Shown one piece after another: positions 1 through 14,203 of a stretch of 64,000 nt of DNA. A model generated the notes under the pieces. That model worked only from the letters and a program-made list of their open reading frames with translations, did no database searches and was not told where the DNA came from. Source of the stretch: Capsaspora owczarzaki ATCC 30864 (taxonomy: Eukaryota; Opisthokonta; Filasterea). A program made the translations under genes and the position numbers. The stretch is from assembly GCF_000151315.2 (NCBI RefSeq), contig NW_011887296.1, positions 963,095 through 1,027,094 on the forward strand, given 5' to 3'. How positions within the stretch are numbered: position 1 is the first letter of the stretch; every line of letters starts with the position of its first letter.

Positions 1-1248
1 GATGGCAAGATCGGCCAGCACAGACTTCATCAGAGGCTGGTCCAACAGGCGGTTGCCGAACGCAGAGCGATACGTGACGTGGTGGAGCGCGTGCGCCAAG
101 CCGATGCGCATGATGGCAGCGCCACCAATCGAGCAGTCCAGCCGCGTGTGGTTGACCATCTCGATAATGGTGGGCACGCCACGGCCAGGCTCGCTCACGA
201 GCACCGCCCAAGTGTTGTGGTACTCAATTTCCGACGACGCGTTGGCCTTGTTGCCAAGCTTGTCCTTGAGGCGCATCACGGTCAGGTTGTTCTTGGTGCC
301 ATCTGGACGGAAGCGTGGCACAAAGAAGCAGCTCATCGCACCTGCGGCAGCAGACTTGCCGGCGGCCGAGGAGGCGGCAGCGCTCGTTGCCGTGGCCGGA
401 TCCGTTTCGCGAGGAATGTACGCGAGGGTGAGAAAGCCATCGCTCATGGGAGCAGAGCAAAACCACTTGTGACCCCACAGCAGGTACTCGGAGCCCGGGC
501 CTGTTTGGGAGGGGTTGACGGGGCGTGCAATGGTGGTGTTGGCGCGCACATCCGAGCCACCTTGCTTTTCGGTCATGGCCATGCCGATCGTGGCGCCTCG
601 CTTTCCTTGGTTGCTGGAGCCCGCAGCCGCAGCAGAAGCAGAGGCAGAGGCAATGGCAGCCGCCTGGAAGCGCGAGTCGTACTCACGCGACAGCAGCAAC
701 GGTTCCCAGAGCTCTGCGAGCTTTGGCAGCTTGCGAATCACCGGCACACCGGCGTACGTCATGCTCATCGGACAGCAGACACCATACTCTGCCTGGCTCA
801 TCAGGTAGAGATACGCGGCGCGGGCGACATGCGCGCCTCGCACGGACTTGGTTCCGGCAGGGGCAGCGGCGATGGCGTTCCACGCAAACGAGGCGACTCC
901 CGCGCCAATGCCAATGGACATGAGCTCATGGTAGGACGGGTGGAACTCGACCTCGTCGATGCGGTTTCCATAGCGGTCGTGCGTCTTGAGGATTGGCGGG
1001 AATCGGTTGGCCGTGTGGCCGAGATCAATGACGCGCTTGGAGCCAATCACAGCGCCAAAGCGCTCCAGTCCAGCGGCCTCCCAGCCAGCCCCGTGGCGCT
1101 TGACGGTCTCGACGAGCGCGCGGTCCTGGCTAAACACGTTGTAGTCGGCGAGCGGCGGCGGCTGGTTGGTGACGACGTGCGTCGCAGCGCTCATCGACCG
1201 GAGCGGAACGACTGGCAAATTGGTCCTGGCCGAACAGAGCAACTCCAT
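1..1248 (-). CDS. AidB-like acyl-CoA dehydrogenase (5' part, runs off the window)
   Basis: FAD-dependent acyl-CoA dehydrogenase of the AidB/ACDH-11 branch. The first 416 codons are open without an intron, and the gene continues past the window edge. The N-terminus carries the family opening (VVTNQPPPLADYNVF, then GAGWEAAGLERFG). The middle has the acyl-CoA dehydrogenase signature MTEKQGGSDVRANTT, then GHKWFCSAPMSD, SCFFVPRFRPDG and LKDKLGNKANASSEIEY, and then GRGVPTIIEMVNHTRLDC. These blocks align in order with E. coli AidB. The C-terminal helical domain, which holds most catalytic and DNA-binding residues in AidB, is mostly outside. ATG at 1248 adds 18 residues (MELLCSARTNLPVVPLRS) before a second in-frame ATG at 1194. 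The extra segment is short and basic and could be a targeting peptide, but that is a guess. Substrate cannot be told from this part. Confidence 0.88.
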   Translation of the reverse strand, partial: MELLCSARTNLPVVPLRSMSAATHVVTNQPPPLADYNVFSQDRALVETVKRHGAGWEAAGLERFGAVIGSKRVIDLGHTANRFPPILKTHDRYGNRIDEVEFHPSYHELMSIGIGAGVASFAWNAIAAAPAGTKSVRGAHVARAAYLYLMSQAEYGVCCPMSMTYAGVPVIRKLPKLAELWEPLLLSREYDSRFQAAAIASASASAAAAGSSNQGKRGATIGMAMTEKQGGSDVRANTTIARPVNPSQTGPGSEYLLWGHKWFCSAPMSDGFLTLAYIPRETDPATATSAAASSAAGKSAAAGAMSCFFVPRFRPDGTKNNLTVMRLKDKLGNKANASSEIEYHNTWAVLVSEPGRGVPTIIEMVNHTRLDCSIGGAAIMRIGLAHALHHVTYRSAFGNRLLDQPLMKSVLADLAI

Positions 1249-1556
1249 CGCGGGTTAGTGCCGTGGTCACCATCATCATCATCATCATGGATCACAAATA
1301 CAGCAAAAAATCGTCCATCTCAGCCGGGGGGGGGTTGGTTGGTTACCGGACGAGCGATGCTGTGCGGCTAAGAGCAGCGTGGCTGAACATGATCAACAAT
1401 GAGAAGTGAGCAAAAATCTGAGAATTGAAGATGAAGCAAGGAAACAAAAAGAAAAAAAGAAAAAGAAAAACTAAAGCATACTGGATGAACAAAATCAAAA
1501 ACCATGTTGGACAGTGCTCAAGCAAAACAAACACCAACACCAGCCAAAGAAAACAA
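1249..1556. other. Spacer between the AidB-like gene and KMO
   Basis: About 300 bp holding the AidB-like gene's upstream region (that gene reads away to the left) and the 3' flank of KMO (both genes are minus). It contains a CAT repeat near 1268-1287, a G9 run near 1327 and an A-rich stretch at 1436-1475. I see no coding signal. Confidence 0.5.
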
Positions 1557-4065
<2,509 letters not shown>

Positions 4066-4312
4066 GAAATGGAAGTGGAAGTTTAAAGAGAGAAAAAAAA
4101 ATAAGAGTGAAATGGATGCGAAATTATTGCAATGTCTGAGTTTATCAACCATTGGAGAAAAGTTCTGTGCGCTGATCTCAGCGCTCAAGCAGGAAATCGC
4201 CGTGCAGTGAAAATGGCGCCATTTGCACACGTTCGTTCAGACAAGATGGAAGCAGGAATAAAAATAAAGGGTACTGTATGTGATGCTATGTTATTGAGAT
4301 GGCGGGAACAAG

Positions 4313-5703
4313 TCACATTTCACCGCACTGAGTAATAATCACATTCAGCTTTGGTCGATTGCCGGGGTCGGTCGGCACGTTCTCAATCTTGCGCATTACG
4401 ACCCATCCGTCTATCAATTTGCCAAAGACAACGTGCTTGTCATCGAGGAAGGGTGCAGGTGCGCAAGTCACGAAAAACTGTCAAAATGAACAAAACCCCC
4501 AAAAGATCCACGGCGAGTCAGCAAAGAGGCGACTACTGTTGCAGACGCATCTGGAGAACAAGACGTACCTGGCATCCGTTGGTGTTGGTACCCGAGTTGG
4601 CCTGTTTGGTGCAAATGTGTCAAAGATGGCGTCAATGTGAGTAGATTGTCCAAATGATTGGGGCGACCATCCATCAAAAACCTTACCATGGACAGCAATC
4701 CAGGACCAGTGTGCTTGTGGATAAAGTTCTCATCGTTGAAATTCTCGCCGTAAATCGAAAGGGAGCCCTTGCCATCATGCTGCCCAACGTGCACCAAAAT
4801 GACGAGCAAAATGAGCATTGGTCAACAGGACGAGTGCCTCAAAAGCAGGATTTGACAATTTTACCGAGATGAAATCGCCTCCTTGGATCATGAAATCCTT
4901 AATAATGCTGTTTCAAAGCAAAATCGAGCCATTCGGTTGCGTGCCATGAGCAAAAATCAAGAAAGGCGCATTCTGAGTCCTATCAAGTCAACATCGACTA
5001 AACCGTACCGGTGAAACCGAGCGTTCTTGTACCCGACTGGGATTGACTTTGGCCTGAACTCGCCAGTGCAAAATTGCCTACAGCACAATACAATCCGATA
5101 CAAACGCAGGTCAGGTATATTGCAGCACAATGCAAAACTCTCGGAAGGTCAAACGTATGGATTCAGCCGACTAGAAATATTCCCACAAGGTATCTACAAT
5201 AAAGATCAACACTATTGCCGAGTTCTGTCTCGTCCAAGTTTTGACTGACTTGGTGACTGACTTGGTGACTGACTTGGTATCTGACTGACTGACTGAGTGT
5301 GTTGAGATTGACGAGATCTCGCGTGCCGTGCATCGCCATCCCGCGGCGCGTCCACCGCTCTGACTCAATACTCACTTGCTCGTATGCATCATCGCTGAAC
5401 CGCCACCCCCCCAAGCCCACCCTGTCCCGAGCACGAGCGCTGAGGACTGACTGGAAACGCTGCTGGATCGTCGTTGGATGGCAAGCAAGCTCTCGTTTGT
5501 CCCCGCTCCCCGCCCCCGCCTCCGCCTTGGTGTGAATATACATATATGTATGCGTGTGAATGGGGTTGGCGCGCGCACCGGAAGTTCTCGGCTGTCCTGG
5601 GCACTGTGTCGGCAAACAGCTCAAACTTCATTCGACCGACGTCCTGGCCGCCGATCGCGACATCCATAAAGACGATCGGATTGGGCTGTGACGGTGCTTC
5701 CAT
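4313..5703 (-). CDS. PPIH: Peptidyl-prolyl cis-trans isomerase H (spliceosomal cyclophilin)
   Basis: Small cyclophilin that in animals binds the U4/U6-associated PRPF4/PRPF3 complex. Six exons: 5703-5579, 5077-5009, 4907-4865, 4779-4687, 4601-4569 and 4477-4313, giving 175 aa (human 177). The start reads [20 protein letters not shown]. Active-site segments [15 protein letters not shown] and GCQFFVTCA are intact. The end is [20 protein letters not shown], then an Asn/Pro-rich turn and ITQCGEM. The final QCGEM matches human PPIH and separates it from cyclophilin A. Several exons are very short (33, 43 and 69 nt). Intron 1 is about 500 nt and carries simple repeats. The alternative, a generic single-domain cyclophilin, is less likely given both ends match PPIH. 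Confidence 0.94.
5227..5300. repeat. Simple tandem repeats in PPIH intron 1
   Basis: A GACTTGGTGACT-type unit is repeated about three times, then runs into GACT repeats up to about 5300. The tract lies inside intron 1 of PPIH. It looks like microsatellite growth and carries no coding signal. Confidence 0.6.
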
Positions 5704-6229
5704 GATGGTGATTGCAAATCTAAGAAAAGGAGCGAGAAAGGGGAAGGGAGAGAGACAGAGAGGGCAAAGAAAGAAAACTGAGCAAAGACTGAGCTTTTAC
5801 GGTTTGGTTGTACTTCGCACACGCTTAGAATCCAGTAACGAAAGGAAATACGCATCACTGTAAATAGAAGTACACCCAGTACAGTATTCGGCCTCATTCG
5901 AATTAGCTGACGGGCAGTCCTTCTCTACTACAAGTTCGACATGCCAACGCCCTCCTCGGGTGGGGCTCATGTTTTTGCCAATGAGTGTATCTAGCATTGT
6001 AGGTGGAAAGAAACTATCGGATCACTGTCGCGCAACGCCCGCCGTAACCTGGTCTCCTGAAATGCCTTCACTGGATTGATTTTGGACGCAAAAACAAAAA
6101 GCTGTATTGAAAGATCAGTCGATCATAGTGTGTCGCGTTAGGAATACTGTAGTGGGCAGGTCTGAGTGAGTGAGTGAGTGAGTGAGTGAGTAGAATACAA
6201 GATGAGCAGTAGACGTCAAGTGCTGGCGG
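5704..6229. other. Spacer between PPIH and the HPP-family gene
   Basis: About 525 bp holding the upstream region of PPIH and the 3' flank of the HPP-family gene (both minus). A (GAGT)n microsatellite sits near 6163-6192. No coding or RNA signal recognised. Confidence 0.5.
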
Positions 6230-7521
6230 TCATAGTGGCGTATCAATTCTCGTTTCATCGACTTGGACGCCCTCTGCGGCAGTAATGTCACCCAACTCGG
6301 CCGTTTCCGTGGAATCAGAAGACGATGATGAGGAGGATGCTGACAGGGAGGCGGGTCTTGCGTACAGGTTGGATGACGACGGCATGGCGGCGGGGCTGGC
6401 GCCGGGGACAGCCACTGGGGCAGCAAGTTGCTGAGTTGACGAGGGCGCGGGTGGTGTCGAGACGAGAACATCCACCGGCGTATTCGACATTGGCAGCACA
6501 CCGGGTGCTGGCTCTGGCACGGCAACAACTCTCGCGGTCTTGCGAGGGCGCCACCAGAAAAGCGGGTACGATCGAAAGATGTTGTTGATCAGCAGGGCTA
6601 TCAACAGCATCAACGTGACACCCGCACCGACTGGAATCACAATGTAAAGAAAGCCAAGATCCCGAAGGGTCTGCGAGCCCGTAACTGCAATCAGCGCGGT
6701 TGCTCCACCTGTGACAACCAAACCAAAAACACGGTCAGAAAAGACGAATCATTGCACTGGTTGGTGTTGTGAGTATTTAGCAACTGCATTCGAAGCAATT
6801 CTAGTACCTGGGGGATGGACCGTGCGAGTCAATTGCATGGCCGTGATCGACAGGGATACGGCAAGCGCGCAAGACAGCCACAGTGTCGAGGGCGATTGAC
6901 CAAATATTTTCTCCATGCAGACTCCAATGAATGCCGACAGAATATGCCCAAAAAAGACATTGCGGGGCTGGGAAAGCGGCGAGTCAATGACGGCGTATAC
7001 GAGCACCGCAGTTGCTCCGAACGATCCGATCAGCATGGCAAGATCGTTGTCCTCGATGAACGATGCATTGTACTGAAGCGCCGCACAAGCCGCAATACCT
7101 GATTTTATAAACCCAAAATACAAACAAACCATCGCCGTTATGGTATTGTGAGCGAATAATTCATTTCCCCCTCAGGATCTGAGAACCAAAGCGACCAAAG
7201 TCCAAAAGTCAGCCGGTCAAGCGAAAGCCCCCATTTGATTTCTCTTTCTTGTCATGTTGGCTTTTCGGCATTTTGGGATTGTGGCTCCTTACCAGTGAAG
7301 CTTCCGATGAATGTGGCGTAGATGGTGCGCCAGGTTGGGCGGCGTGGGAATGGATGCGCATGCGAGCCCTGGCCTCTGAGCCGTCGCACGTACCGCTTGG
7401 TCCACGCGGCCGCTCGGCCCCAGAATGAGCGGGACGGTTGGTTTGGGTCTGCAGATTGCGCTGGGGAGGTCGTCGGGGTGGACACCTCGGGCGGTGGTAC
7501 ATTTGCAGATGCGTTTGCCAT
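6230..7521 (-). CDS. HPP-family integral membrane protein
   Basis: Polytopic membrane protein of the HPP family, named for its His-Pro-Pro motif. A plant member has been linked to plastid nitrite transport; the role here is unknown. Three exons: 7521-7293, 7098-6808 and 6708-6230, giving 332 aa. Residues 1-75 are soluble and basic (WTKRYVRRLRG). Four hydrophobic segments follow: from IAACAALQYNASF through LAMLIGSFGATAVLVYAVID (with SPLSQPRNVFFGH after it), LSAFIGVCMEKIFG with LWLSCALAVSLSITAMQLTR, then TVHPPGGATALIAVTGS, then FLYIVIPVGAGVTLMLLIAL. Intron 2 splits the HPPGG codons. The C-terminal 100 residues are Pro/Ser/Ala-rich and probably disordered. The start ATG is the first in frame after an upstream stretch without conservation. 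Confidence 0.85.
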
Positions 7522-7971
7522 CTTCTCGCTCAGTTCGCACTCTCGCTCTTCACTCTGCCAGCATTGAACGAGGAAAGGTGAACTGACTTTGAGTGAAATT
7601 GGAAACCAAGAACCAGTGTTTGACCACAATCAAATGTATCTGCACAATCAAATGTATCTGCAAGTCAAGGCGAGATCGAGACGGACTTGACTCATAATCA
7701 CCAAAAAGCATGTACATGAACTACTTCTATTTGAAAAAGCGTCGCCAAGAGAAGGCATCGCACGATGGCAAGCAACAGAGGGGAATAGAGAAAGAGAATG
7801 AACATGAAAAAAACAAAAACGAAACGAACATTCAATCGCAACGAAACAGAAACCAATGTGGCGGAAAAAAAAACCAAACAAAATCACCCATTGGAAAGAA
7901 ATCGCGCCCATCCCAAGGCCCGCTTGGTAATCCAAAAACAGCTGCATGTCAGACGACTATGCCGAGAGCCC
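7522..7971. other. Spacer between the HPP-family gene and the receptor kinase
   Basis: About 450 bp of upstream sequence for the HPP gene and 3' flank of the RTK gene (both minus). It has a 16-bp direct repeat near 7630-7660 (ACAATCAAATGTATCT twice) and an A-rich stretch at 7800-7890. No gene seen. Confidence 0.5.
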
Positions 7972-10900
7972 TCATGCATAGCTGACAGTCTTGGCCGCAC
8001 CAGCCACCAGAGCGCCAATATCGCGAGTCGGAGCGTTTCCGTGTTGACCGGCGAAAAAGTCGTGAAGCATGTTAAAGTTGGGTCGCTCGTTCGGCTCGTA
8101 GGACCAGCACTGCGTCACGAGGGAATATACATCCGCCGAGCAAGTGGGCGGCTGCGGCAACCGATTGCCTTGTTCAAGGAACTGGACCAACTCTGCGCCA
8201 GTGATCGCACCATACGGCCCAGCACCATAGCTGTACACCTCCCCTGTGCCACAGCGCATGAAAATTCAAAGGCGCATCGACAAAATAAACAAAAGCAGAA
8301 GCAATGGTCAGCAAGTTCAAAACAAAACAACAACAACAATCAACAAAGCCCAGTTTCGCCCTGATTTCTCCTCCAACCCGACAGCAAAATTTCTGCGAGA
8401 TAGGCACGTACAAGCGAGCACGCCAAAGCTCCAAACATCGGACAGGACGGAGAATTTGCGGAACAGGATGGATTCAATGGCCATCCACTGCCGAGAAAAG
8501 AAGACGCAAACAAACAGTGAGCAACTCTCGACTTTTCAACGCACCAATAACGCATCCATCGAACAGCCACTCTGCGCATACCTTCAAAGGAAGCTTGCCT
8601 CGAGTCTGCATGCGATAGTACTCTGATTCTTCGGAGAGAGTGTGCGAGAGACCAAAGTCGGAAATCTTGACCGCGAGGTTGTAGCCCACCAAGCAGTTGC
8701 GTGCAGCAAGATCACGGTGCACAAAACGAAGCGTGCCGAGGTACGCCATGCCGGCCGCCACCTGGGAAAGCACGCGGGCGAATTCCGCGCCCGACCACAA
8801 GCAGTTGAGGGATGCGGACTTGACGAGAAGGCCACGCAAGTCACCGTACGGAATGTACTCGAGCACGAGCATGTTGGGCGATGTTTCGACCAAGGCGGCG
8901 ATGGCAAGCACAACGTTTGGATGGCGGAAGCGGGACATCATTTCGGCCTCGGCCAAAAAGTCGCGACGCGATTTATCATCCGCATTCTCCTTGAGAAGTT
9001 TCACAGCTACCATTAGCGCCGCTTGGTTTGGCTGGAGGAGCGCGCGCCCAATTCGAGGCACATCAAGCGCCGGAATGCTGCCCAGTTGGACCATTCCAAA
9101 CTCGCCGGATCCGAGAACATCACCCAGACGCAGGACAGAGCGCATCGAATGCAAACTCGAGGTCTCTTCGTAGCACATGCACGAGTCGTCCGGCATCTCT
9201 GAATACTCGGCATAAATGTCCTCGTCGACTCTGGCGGCAACTGGCTCGTAGTGCCCTTGGCTGGCGGCAGGCCGCGTCGCATACTGCCCAAAGGACTGCT
9301 CGTAGAGGCCTGGACCGGCTGGCTGAGACGCATACTGTGCACCAAGCGATTGCTGTGATCGCTGCGACACAAGGGATGGCCGCCCGGGTGCGGCATACAA
9401 ATCATTGGGCAAGGGTTGCATTGGGAAGCTGGCAGATCGAATGCTCTCCAGATTGGCGAGCTTTTCTGCACCATCAGCCTGCTGCTGCTGCCGAGCGCGC
9501 CGACGGCGGACGAGAAGAAGCACGAGCAGCAAAATGAGCAGGACGGCTCCACCAGCGCCAGCGCCGGCAGCAATGGGAGCCACCGAGCCGCCAGAGGCAC
9601 CGTCAGCATCCGGAGTGTCGCTCGAAGTCGGCACCAACTGGCAGATGGGCAGCGGAGGAAGCCACTCGCCCTCCGAACTCGTTTTAGTGGTGCAAACGCT
9701 ACTCGAAGCACCGTGGAGCTCGTAGCCCTGGCTGCAATCGAACTGCAAGAGAGCGTCCACGTCTCGAGCAGTTGAGGAGACAGAGCCATGCAGCAACCCC
9801 GCAGACGGACAGTAATTTGCAATCGTCACACAGTTGAGCAACTCTCCTTGCCAGACGGGACCAGATTCGGTCATGATGCACTTGCGAGTGCTGTCGCCGC
9901 TGACTTGAGCGTAGCCCTCATTGCAGAACATGGTGCACGTGCCATTAATCAATCGAGAGCATGTCGTTAACGTTGCGTGCATTGGGTTTAGCGCTGAGCA
10001 CGACGTAGGATCAACGTCGCAAACCGGAGACGCGACAGACCAAGACTTTCCCGTCATGCAGGTCGTCCCGGTGGTTCCATTGAGCAAAAACCCACCATCG
10101 CAAGAGAAGGAGCACACCGATGACAGTGAGCTTTGTGCCGAACAGCTAACTTGTCCGTTCGTCGGACGGTCGAGTGTTGGGCACCAGTTCGGATCTTTGG
10201 TGCAGCTCGGCGGAGACGCAGACCACGCTTGATTGGCCTCGCACGACACACTCGCGTAGCTCGGGGGCAAGTATGCAAACGGACAGGTAAACGAGGCGAC
10301 GCTGCCATAAGCTTGGCTCTGTGAGTAAGAGACCATGACGCCAGAGTCGGTGTTGACGAGTGGACAAAAGTTCAGGATGATGTTACACGTCAGAGCAGCC
10401 GACCACGTTGCGTTGGCAAGGCAGGTCGCGACACTTGGCCCGCTGAGCGAGTAACCGACAGAGCAGGTCACGCTCGCTTGGCTTTGGTATTTCCGACCCT
10501 GCGTGTAAGCCACGGTGCCTGCAGTCACATCCATAGACGGGCACCAGTCTGGCTTGGCGAGGCAAAGTGGCATTGTCCCTGACCAAGTCGCATCTGTCTG
10601 GCAAGTCAGGTTGAGGGACGGGTTTGTGTTCTGGAAGCCGGGTTTGCAGGCAAACGTTGCCAAGCTCGAGACCTGCTGCCCAACGGAGAAAGTGACAGTT
10701 CCTTGGTTGAGACGCAACGTGCTGCAGTAATTTGGAATTGCTTCACAGGTTGGCCCCGAGTTCGACCAGGTGCCACTCGCTTGGCAGGTAGCTGTGACGG
10801 ACACAGTCGGGCTCGAATACCCGGGATTGCACGAAAACGATGCGACACTGCCCAGCTGGCGTCCATTCGAGTAGCTCGCATTCCCAAACCAGATAACCCA

Positions 10901-13900
10901 CCCCGGGCAAAAGTTTGGAATGGCAGTGCAGTTGGTCACTGCTGACCACTGACGATCGGATTGACAGGTAGAAGAAAACACGGCTGTCGTGTTGCGATAC
11001 CCAACGTTGCATGCCACGGTCGCAGTGCTTTGGAAGGTCAAGCCGGCCGAGTGACTCGATGCACCGTTGGCAATCAGGAGCGGTGGACAGTAGTTGGCAT
11101 CCTGGTCACACACGCCCGGATCGCCACTCGACCAAGTCGCGTTGGCCCGGCATGTTGTTGTTGCTGCAGTTCCGATGCGAATCATGTAGCCAGTATCGCA
11201 GACGGTAGAGCACACGGAGTTGAACGCAGCAGTGCAGCTCGTACGACTACCACCACCGACACTTGTCGAGGGAATGGTGCACGCGTTCACGCATGTCGGG
11301 GCGGTGCCATTCCAAGTGTCTGTATTGACGCAAGAAAGGGTGTACGGAGTTGGGTTGAAAAAGTTTGCGTCGCACTGGAAGCTTGCAACGCTTTGATAGG
11401 CCTGAGAGTCGCTGTACGTGACGCTACCATTGGGGAGGCTGAGTGGCGAACACAGTGCAGTGTTCCGCGTGCACATGGGCGCAGAACCGCCAGTCCATGC
11501 GCCAGTTGCTTGATTGACCTCCGTGCATGTGAAACTGTTTGATCCCGAAAACGTGTAGCCGACATTCAAGCACGAGAATGTGCAGACCGATCCCAGCGTG
11601 AAGGCGTTTGTGCAGCTCATGAGACCACCAGACGGCGCCGTCTTTGTCGAGCAGTAGTTCGGATTCAAGTCGCAGACACCGGGTGCAGATGGAGACCAAG
11701 CACCGGTCGCCTGGCACGCGGCAAAGGCCACCGTCCCCGCACGGAGGATGTAGCCGGAATTGCACACAGTCGAGCAATTGCCCGTTCCAAAAGTGGGATC
11801 ACAAGACGAGCGCACGCCACCGCCAACGTCTGGAATGATGCACGACGAGATGCATGTGGGTGTCGGGGACCACGTACCGTCAGCACGGCAGACGGCTGCT
11901 GAAGTGTTGGAAAGAACGTACCCAGGGGACGTGCAAGCGAAGGTAGCCGAGCTCTGGAAGGCCTGGCTGTTGGAGTATGCGACTGTTCCTTGATCCAGTG
12001 ACAGCGTTGGGCAAAAAGTGAGCGACAGTTCGCAGGTGGGCGAAACATCACTCCAAGTCTGGCTGGACTGGCACGTTGCCGTCAAAGGACCAGACGCGAC
12101 GAAACCCGTCTTGCAGCTGAAGGTGGCCACACTTTGGAGCGACTGCCCGCTCGAGTACGCGACAGACCCATTGAGCAGCGGCGGCAGGACTGCGCAAAAG
12201 TTTGGAATCAGAGTGCAGTTCTGCAGCGCAGTCGACCACGTCTGGGCTGCTTGGCAGGTGGTGGTGAGCGAGGGGTTGGAGTTGTTGTACCCGACGTTGC
12301 AAGTCACATTGGCCACGCTCTGGTACGCTTGAGAGTTGGTGTACGTCAAAACACCATTGTTCACCAAAAGCGGCGAGCAGTGGGCCGTGTTGAGGTCGCA
12401 CACACCCGGGTCGCCAGCGGACCAGGTTGCATTCGAGGCGAGGCAGGTTGTGCTGGCCGCGGTGCCTGGTCGGATGACATAGCCAGTGTTGCAGGTGGTG
12501 GTGCACACTGTGGTTGTCGTTCCTGGACACGTGCGAGAGCCACCACCAACCGACACCGACGGAATGGTGCAGGTGTTGGTGCAGGTTGGGGGAGTGGTCG
12601 ACCAGGTTGAATCGGAGCGGCAGACTGCAGTGCGAGACGGGTCCAAGTTGGCATAATTCGCGTTGCAAGAGAAGGTGGCGACACTTTGGAAGGACTGGAC
12701 GGCGGTATAAGCAACAGAGCCCGATGGCAGATTGAGCGTGGGGCAGAAAGAGTTGTTCCAGATGCAAGTTGGCGGAGTGCCCTCCCAAGTGCCCAACACA
12801 TTACAAGTCGAGCTGGCCGAGCTTGACAGCGTGTAACCAGTGTTGCAGCTGTAACTGCATCGTGAATAGATGGAGGATGAGCTGTTGCAGCTGAAAGAGC
12901 CGTTGACCGGGGCGACCAGCGGCGTCGTGCAGTAGTTGAGGTTGAGATCACAGACGCCAGGGTTGCCGGCCGACCAGTAGCCGTTGGCTTGGCACGTGGT
13001 GGAGGCTGCAGTGCCGGCGCGGAGCACATAGCCAACATTGCAGCTCGTGGTGCAAACGCCACCGCCAAAGGTGTTGTTGCACGCCGGGCGAACACCACCC
13101 CCAACGCTTGTCGAAATGATGCACTTGTCGACGCAAGTTGGAGCGGCTTGATCCCATTGTTGGTTTGCCTGGCACTGCGCCGTCACTGACGGATCAGAAA
13201 GGGCAAATCCGGGGGCGCAGTCAAACATGGCCACACTTGAGATCGCTCGCGAGTCCGAGAGTGTGATTGTGCCGTTGGGAAGCGACAGAGGCGGGCAAAA
13301 GTTGACATTCCAGATACACGTGCCGACTGGTATATTGTAAGCTCGATTTGACTGACACGTGGCCACCGGATAGGTGTTCGGGGCCAAGGTGTACCCGAGA
13401 TTGCATGTCGTGGTGCATGAGCTTCCCACTGTATTGGGGCAAGTTCGGATACCATTCGAGATTGCCGGGGCAGTGCACCAATTGTCGACAAGGTTGCAGT
13501 ACCCACCGTTAAGAGTGTAGCCAGTGAGGCAGGAAAGGCATCCAGTGGATCCGCAGGATGTGCAGCCGCCAGAATTGACGACGCAATTAATGACGCAGTA
13601 TTGTCCGTAGTAGTTTGCTTGGCACGTAAACGTGTACTGAACAGTAATATAGTTGACATACGGCCATGCGTTAGCAGGGTTTGGGATGTTTACGGAGGTG
13701 AAGGTTGGCTGAGGGGAAATGGTGAAAGTCGTCGATGCCGACCCCATGTCGTCCGTGGTGGTATCAACGTCCCTCAGAGTCATGTAGAGGCCAATTGTAC
13801 CCTGAATGGAAGGTCCAACCACGACTTCCGTGAGTTCAAGGGTCAAAGCATCAACAAACAGGCAACAATCAGCGAACATGAGAACGAAGGCCAAACATAC

Positions 13901-14203
13901 CCCAAAGTTGTTTCCGATGGTAATGGAACTGAAGGTATAACTGTAGGACGGGTTGTCGTTATTCTCAATTTCACCAGCAGAGAAAGACCCTGTCTTTTCC
14001 GTCTGCGCATTGTTGTTGTTGTAAAAGTAGAGCGTATCAATCTTGTAGTCGCACTTCGGATAGTTGGCAAAGATGGACGAGTCGCAGTTCCCTCTTCCGG
14101 TAATCGACCCAAACCTCATCGTGAGCGTGCCCAGAGCCTGAACATCCGCGACCGTCAAGGCCAGGGCGAGTGCCGCCAGCAGCACGGCGCGTTGCGATCG
14201 CAT
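7972..14203 (-). CDS. Receptor tyrosine kinase with Delta/Serrate-like N-terminus and 21 sushi repeats
   Basis: Single-pass receptor kinase of 1956 aa, or 1989 if the 99-nt segment 13900-13802 is retained. Exons: 14203-13901, 13801-8582, 8487-8412 and 8243-7972. The start at 14203 gives a clean signal peptide (MRSQRAVLLAALALALTVAD); an in-frame ATG 63 nt upstream would bury it. Residues about 25-200 have a Cys pattern like the MNNL/DSL part of Notch ligands (CQANYYGQYCVINC). About 206-1488 hold 21 sushi/CCP modules (NFCP...NG...SVATFSC...GY...C...W...C). The TM helix is about 1512-1535, followed by RRRRAR. A Tyr-rich juxtamembrane region follows (NDLYAAPG, GHYEPV, IYAEYSEM). The kinase (about 1660-1940) keeps GSGEFG, VAVKLL, HRDLAARN and DFG, then WMAIES and DVWSFG. 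HRDLAARN marks a tyrosine kinase. All catalytic residues are present. Ligand unknown. Confidence 0.9.

Noticed and set aside
79-1371. 430-codon plus-strand open frame
   Set aside because: It is antisense to the AidB-like gene, starts at GTG and shows Arg/Gly/Ala-rich composition typical of a shadow frame of a GC-biased gene.
6163-6192. (GAGT)n repeat considered as telomere-like or array element
   Set aside because: Single short microsatellite without spacers or flanking structure.
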